The notes below the pieces were generated by a model that did not search any database, was not told the origin of the DNA, and saw nothing but the letters and a program-made list of their open reading frames with translations. From JAJPIG01 sp035531675 (GTDB lineage Bacteria > Desulfobacterota > Binatia > Binatales > Binataceae), in NCBI GenBank assembly GCA_035531675.1, contig DATKSL010000006.1, positions 1 through 64,000 on the forward strand: 64,000 nucleotides of DNA, in the 5' to 3' direction. This document shows, one piece after another, positions 61,148-64,000 of the stretch. Numbering within the stretch: the stretch's first letter is position 1; the number at the start of each line of letters is the position of its first letter. The translations under genes and the position numbers were made by a program.

Positions 61148-62515
61148 TCAGCGCACCACGACGCCTTTGCCGGTCTCTTCGTCGTAGCTGAGCCAGCCGT
61201 TCAAAAAGATCCGGTGGTGCTCGTAAAACCATTGCCGCCGGTCCGGTATGGGGGTGCGATCGACCTGCCGGCCGCCCTGGAAGACGAAATCGAAATGCTT
61301 CTTTTTCTGCAGCAAGGTGATGTCGCGGCTGGGGTCGCCGTCGATCACCAGCAGGTCGGCGTAGCGGCCCACTTCGAGCTTGCCGACCTCGTGGCCGAAA
61401 CGCTTGAGCACGCGTGCCGCCGAGAGCGTGCCGGTATGGATCGCCTCGAGCGGCGTCATCCCCAGTAGGTCGACGAAAATCTGCAGCTCGTGAGCGTGCC
61501 ATTGTCCGTACGGCACCGGCGACCATCCGCTCTCAGAGCCGGCGATAAACGGCACCCCGGCGCGATAGGCGCGCGGCAGATTTTTGGCCGCAGCATCGAC
61601 CTCGCGCTGAAAGGCGTCGGTGCCCGAGACCCCCGCCATGCCCTGGCTGGCCGCGATGATGTTCACCAGCAGCGTTAGCGTCGGGGTGATGACGCAGCGG
61701 TTCTTGAGGCACTGCTCGATCCCGGCGTCGTCGATGAACGAGGCATGGAAGATAATGTCGAAGCCGGCGCGCGCCGAGTTCACGATCGAATCGCGCGAGC
61801 GCGCGTGGACCCCGCAGATCTTGCCGAGGCGATGGGTCTCGTCGGCTATCAGCTTCAGCTCCTCGAAGGCGAAGGCTGAACCGTCGAGCGAGTCGGGCGT
61901 GATCAGCGAGTCGTTGGAGCCCGAGACCTTGATGGCGTCGACCCGGTCCTTGACCTGGTAGCGAATCGCCTCAACGATCTCGTCCTTGGTCTTTACCAGC
62001 ACCGCTGCCTGTCCGGGCGGGAATTGCATCTCGTTCGGAAACGAATCCTCGAGTCCCTGATGATTGGTGATCTGGCGTCCCGAAACGGCGAAACGCGGCC
62101 CCTCGAACATCCCGGCGTCGATCGCGTCGCGCACCGATTGTGCGACGTTGTAGGTGGTGGCGGCGTCGAAGGCGCTGGTGACGCCGGCCTGCAGCACCTT
62201 CCTGGCGTTCCAGATTGCTTTCAGCGCCCGGTATTCGACCGGCGTGTAGAGCGCCAATTCCTCTTCGGAACGGGCCTCGCCGAACGAGATGTGGGTATGG
62301 CCGTCGACCAGGCCCGGCAGGATGCTGCGGCCGGGCAGCGCGATTTGCTCGTAGTCCGCCCCGAGATATTGATTTGGAAGCTGTGCGCGCGCGCCAACCC
62401 AGGCGATGCGTTCGCCTTCGAACACGACCGCGCCATTCTCGATCGGCGCGTCGAGCGAGCCGTCGATGACTTTGCCGAGAATCGTGGTGCCGCGCTTTCC
62501 GACTATCGACGCCAT
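61148..62515 (-). CDS. Amidohydrolase family protein
   Basis: 455 residues of the metal-dependent amidohydrolase superfamily: the metal motif LPGLVDGHTHISFGEA, GVTSAFDAATTYN, HARSRDS (metal His), GFDIIFHASFID (second metal His), VPFIAGSESGWSPVPYG and VGKLEVGRYADLLVIDGDP at the end. Members hydrolyse amides, cyclic imides or prolidase-like peptides. ATG 62515 follows GGGAGG; an upstream extension to 62575 lacks homology. It lies in the minus-strand block of catabolic genes. Confidence 0.9.
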   Translation of the reverse strand: MASIVGKRGTTILGKVIDGSLDAPIENGAVVFEGERIAWVGARAQLPNQYLGADYEQIALPGRSILPGLVDGHTHISFGEARSEEELALYTPVEYRALKAIWNARKVLQAGVTSAFDAATTYNVAQSVRDAIDAGMFEGPRFAVSGRQITNHQGLEDSFPNEMQFPPGQAAVLVKTKDEIVEAIRYQVKDRVDAIKVSGSNDSLITPDSLDGSAFAFEELKLIADETHRLGKICGVHARSRDSIVNSARAGFDIIFHASFIDDAGIEQCLKNRCVITPTLTLLVNIIAASQGMAGVSGTDAFQREVDAAAKNLPRAYRAGVPFIAGSESGWSPVPYGQWHAHELQIFVDLLGMTPLEAIHTGTLSAARVLKRFGHEVGKLEVGRYADLLVIDGDPSRDITLLQKKKHFDFVFQGGRQVDRTPIPDRRQWFYEHHRIFLNGWLSYDEETGKGVVVR

Positions 62516-62546
62516 AGTTCGTAACCTCCCGTGCGGGACGTTTCCG

Positions 62547-63356
62547 TCAGCGAAACAGCAATTCGGCGCTGGCAATCAGCTTTGCTGGATGCTCCATCGC
62601 AACCGAATGCGAACAGCGGCCGATCAAAACCACGTCGGCTTGTGGAATCGACTTCGCAATCGTCAGCGTCAGCTCGGGCGGGAAAGCCACGTCGTCGCGC
62701 CCGTGAATCATCGTCACGTCACAGTGGATGCGCGCCAACTCGTCAGGCCGCAACACGGACGCATCCATGTAGCGCTGCTTGTCGCCCTCGAACATCGAAC
62801 CGAAGTAGCTGGCGTAATCGCCTGCGAACAGCACCTTCTCACGATTGTCCAGGTAGGTGTCGTCGATTACCGAGCGATCGAAGACCAGGCCCTCGGCCAT
62901 CCGCCGCAGCTCGGCGCGATCGCGCGGGAAGGTCCAGGTACGCAGCGTGCCCTCGTTGGGCGTGAATCGCGCCCCCATCGATCCGGTCGTGAGCACCTTG
63001 GCAATTCGGCTCTCGACCGACGCCAGCTTGAGCGCTAGCGCGCCCGAGAGCGAGTGACCTATAACCCCGACGCGCGCTCCCTCAATCCGCCCGACCATCG
63101 CGCGGCATTGCCGGAACCATAAGTCGAAATCAAAGTAGGGCGGCCGCGGCTTGCGTTCGGAGCGGCCGAAACCGATCAGATCCATCGCGAAGACGTGAAA
63201 GCGCTCGGTGAGCGGTTCGAGCACCAGCCGCCAGTTGCCGATCGTCGAAGCGCCCGGCCCCGAGCCGTGAATCATCAGCACCGGGAAACCGCGGCCACCC
63301 TCGAGATAATGGACGCGGGCGCCGTCGAATACGAATTCCCGTTCCGGCAAGCTCAT
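62547..63356 (-). CDS. Alpha/beta-fold hydrolase, meta-cleavage product hydrolase-like
   Basis: 269 residues. Oxyanion loop IHGSGPGAS (29-37), nucleophile Ser102 in GHSLSG, acid in HGRDDVAF, and His in CSHSVAMEHPAK. HGSGPGA is characteristic of C-C hydrolases such as BphD, MhpC or HsaD that cleave 2-hydroxy-6-oxo-dienoate products of extradiol ring cleavage. The matching extradiol dioxygenase could be the VOC-type gene at 56531-57064 or elsewhere. Part of a same-strand set with RidA and the amidohydrolase. Confidence 0.87.
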   Translation of the reverse strand: MSLPEREFVFDGARVHYLEGGRGFPVLMIHGSGPGASTIGNWRLVLEPLTERFHVFAMDLIGFGRSERKPRPPYFDFDLWFRQCRAMVGRIEGARVGVIGHSLSGALALKLASVESRIAKVLTTGSMGARFTPNEGTLRTWTFPRDRAELRRMAEGLVFDRSVIDDTYLDNREKVLFAGDYASYFGSMFEGDKQRYMDASVLRPDELARIHCDVTMIHGRDDVAFPPELTLTIAKSIPQADVVLIGRCSHSVAMEHPAKLIASAELLFR

Positions 63357-63365
63357 CGCGACGCC

Positions 63366-63827
63366 TCACAGTGCCGCTATGGTCTGAACTTCGATCAGAA
63401 ACGGCTCGCCCACCAGACGATCGATCATCAGGAGCGTGTTCGGCGGATAGGCGCCGCCCGGAAACATCCTGGGAAACTCGCGCAGCCGGTATTTCATGAA
63501 CTTCGGGATGTCCTGCGAATGGACCATGTAGGTGGTGAACTGCACCACGTTGCCCCATCCGGCGCCGGCGGATTTCAGCGCCGCTTCGATGTTCGCGAAC
63601 ACCTGCACGCACTGCGCGTCGAAATCCTCGGCGCCAATGACAGCGCCGGCCTTGTCGGTCGCCAACTGGCCGGCGATGAACAGGAACTCGGAAGCCTTGA
63701 CCCGCGTCATCTGCGAGTACTGGCCGAGCGGCTTGCCGAGCACCTCCGGATTCAGGATCTTGAGTTCTGGAATGGGCGCCTCCTTGACGAAAAATCTCGT
63801 GCTTACGTTGATAATCCTTATGCTCAC
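63366..63827 (-). CDS. RidA family protein
   Basis: 153 residues: QYSQMTRVKASEFLFIAGQLATDKAGAVIGAEDFDAQCVQVFANIEAALKSAGAGWGNVVQFTTYMV, ending LLMIDRLVGEPFLIEVQTIAAL, a RidA/YjgF fold. The RidA Arg is changed to a Leu/Val-rich segment (MIDRLVGEPFLIE), so it may not be a canonical enamine deaminase. Such proteins recur in catabolic clusters, consistent with its place as the first gene of the minus-strand set. The first 20 residues before the core are uncertain. Confidence 0.86.
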   Translation of the reverse strand: MSIRIINVSTRFFVKEAPIPELKILNPEVLGKPLGQYSQMTRVKASEFLFIAGQLATDKAGAVIGAEDFDAQCVQVFANIEAALKSAGAGWGNVVQFTTYMVHSQDIPKFMKYRLREFPRMFPGGAYPPNTLLMIDRLVGEPFLIEVQTIAAL

Positions 63828-64000
63828 TGAGCCCCCGGACTGTCAACTCCGGGGACGCACGCCAGGTTGATCCCGGCGCGCAATGTTGCTTCTAATCATG
63901 GCTTCCATGCGGGTTTCATTCGCGCCCGAAGCCTGTTCGACCAGCGCTAACGATGCGGCCACTCGAAAAGATCGCGGCGAGCCTGTCCGCAACCGACCAG
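63828..64000. other. Right end: gene-free stretch with a small hairpin and an open frame at the edge
   Basis: CCCCGGA ... TCCGGGG (63833-63839 and 63848-63854) forms a 7-bp stem with an 8-nt loop just upstream of the RidA start and may affect its leader. A plus-strand frame starting ATG at 63898 runs to the window edge (34 codons, MASMRVSFAPEACSTS...), with no ribosome-binding site; I cannot say whether it is a gene. Confidence 0.3.

Noticed and set aside
57163..63935. 17-nt repeat TCGCGCCCGAAGCCTGT at about 57188 and 63920, inside small frames that both encode APEAC
   Set aside because: In 64 kb of GC-rich DNA one such 17-mer match can arise by chance, neither frame has a ribosome-binding site, and the flanking similarity is weak.

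Overview
This window is a gene-dense, high-GC bacterial chromosome segment. I infer, without certainty, an environmental bacterium resembling the uncultivated Binatota. The basis is the mix of a lanthanide-type methanol dehydrogenase with a full PQQ pathway, many LLM-class flavin oxidoreductases, Rieske oxygenases and standalone MetE-like methyltransferases. No ribosomal or other phylogenetic marker is present, so the taxon is open.

Layout. (1) 1-0.6 kb: the edge of a mobile island, with a BrnT/BrnA-type toxin-antitoxin pair (antitoxin cut by the window edge) and a 39-nt 5' half of a tRNA-Ser gene. (2) 0.76-11.2 kb, minus strand: a PQQ and lanthanide methanol dehydrogenase run. In transcription order it is pqqA, pqqB, pqqC, pqqD, pqqE, an M16 peptidase, xoxF, xoxJ, a two-heme xoxG-like cytochrome and an NAD(P)-dependent dehydrogenase. 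(3) 11.3-21.6 kb: metabolic and redox genes (ROK/polyphosphate-type glucokinase, purine permease, ICL/PEP-mutase enzyme, DsbA-like exported protein, molybdopterin oxidoreductase, glutathione reductase, DUF1329 protein, nitroreductase). (4) 21.6-30.3 kb: an SDR, a CarAa-like Rieske oxygenase, a TenA/PqqC-fold protein, DoxX, an outer-membrane transporter behind a sigma-54 promoter, a cation/proton antiporter, a GST, a frameshifted PhyH dioxygenase and a RidA protein. (5) 30.3-34.6 kb: a four-gene xanthine-dehydrogenase/CO-dehydrogenase-type molybdenum hydroxylase operon. (6) 34.8-52.7 kb: mixed catabolic genes (HpaB-type and acyl-CoA-dehydrogenase-type flavin monooxygenases, three LLM oxidoreductases, an intradiol dioxygenase, a thiolase, hydrolases, a MetE-like protein). 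(7) 52.8-56.5 kb: polyphosphate kinase and a second MetE-like protein. (8) 56.5-63.8 kb: an aromatic catabolism block (VOC enzyme, DszC-like monooxygenase, Rieske alpha and beta subunits, AhpD-like protein, amidohydrolase, C-C hydrolase, RidA).

Main discovery. Two genes that a standard gene caller would truncate are read here as selenoproteins. A GST (28073-28684) has an in-frame TGA at codon 10, exactly at the family's N-terminal active-site position. An AhpD/carboxymuconolactone-decarboxylase-like protein (51371-51946, minus) has an in-frame TGA as the second residue of its CxxC motif (C-P-F-U). Each TGA is followed at the distance expected for a bacterial SECIS element by a perfect 7- or 8-bp hairpin with a 3-nt loop beginning with G. 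In the GST the hairpin codons depart from the GC-rich codon use around them. TGA is an ordinary stop in many other genes here, so this is not a changed code.

How the genes fit together. XoxF oxidises methanol or other alcohols in the periplasm using PQQ made by the linked pqq genes, and passes electrons to the XoxG-like cytochrome. The remaining blocks look like uptake, ring hydroxylation, ring cleavage and side-chain processing of aromatic or heterocyclic compounds. The thiol and selenol redox proteins (GST, glutathione reductase, AhpD-like, DsbA-like) suggest peroxide or electrophile defence. No CRISPR array, insertion sequence or rRNA gene was seen.
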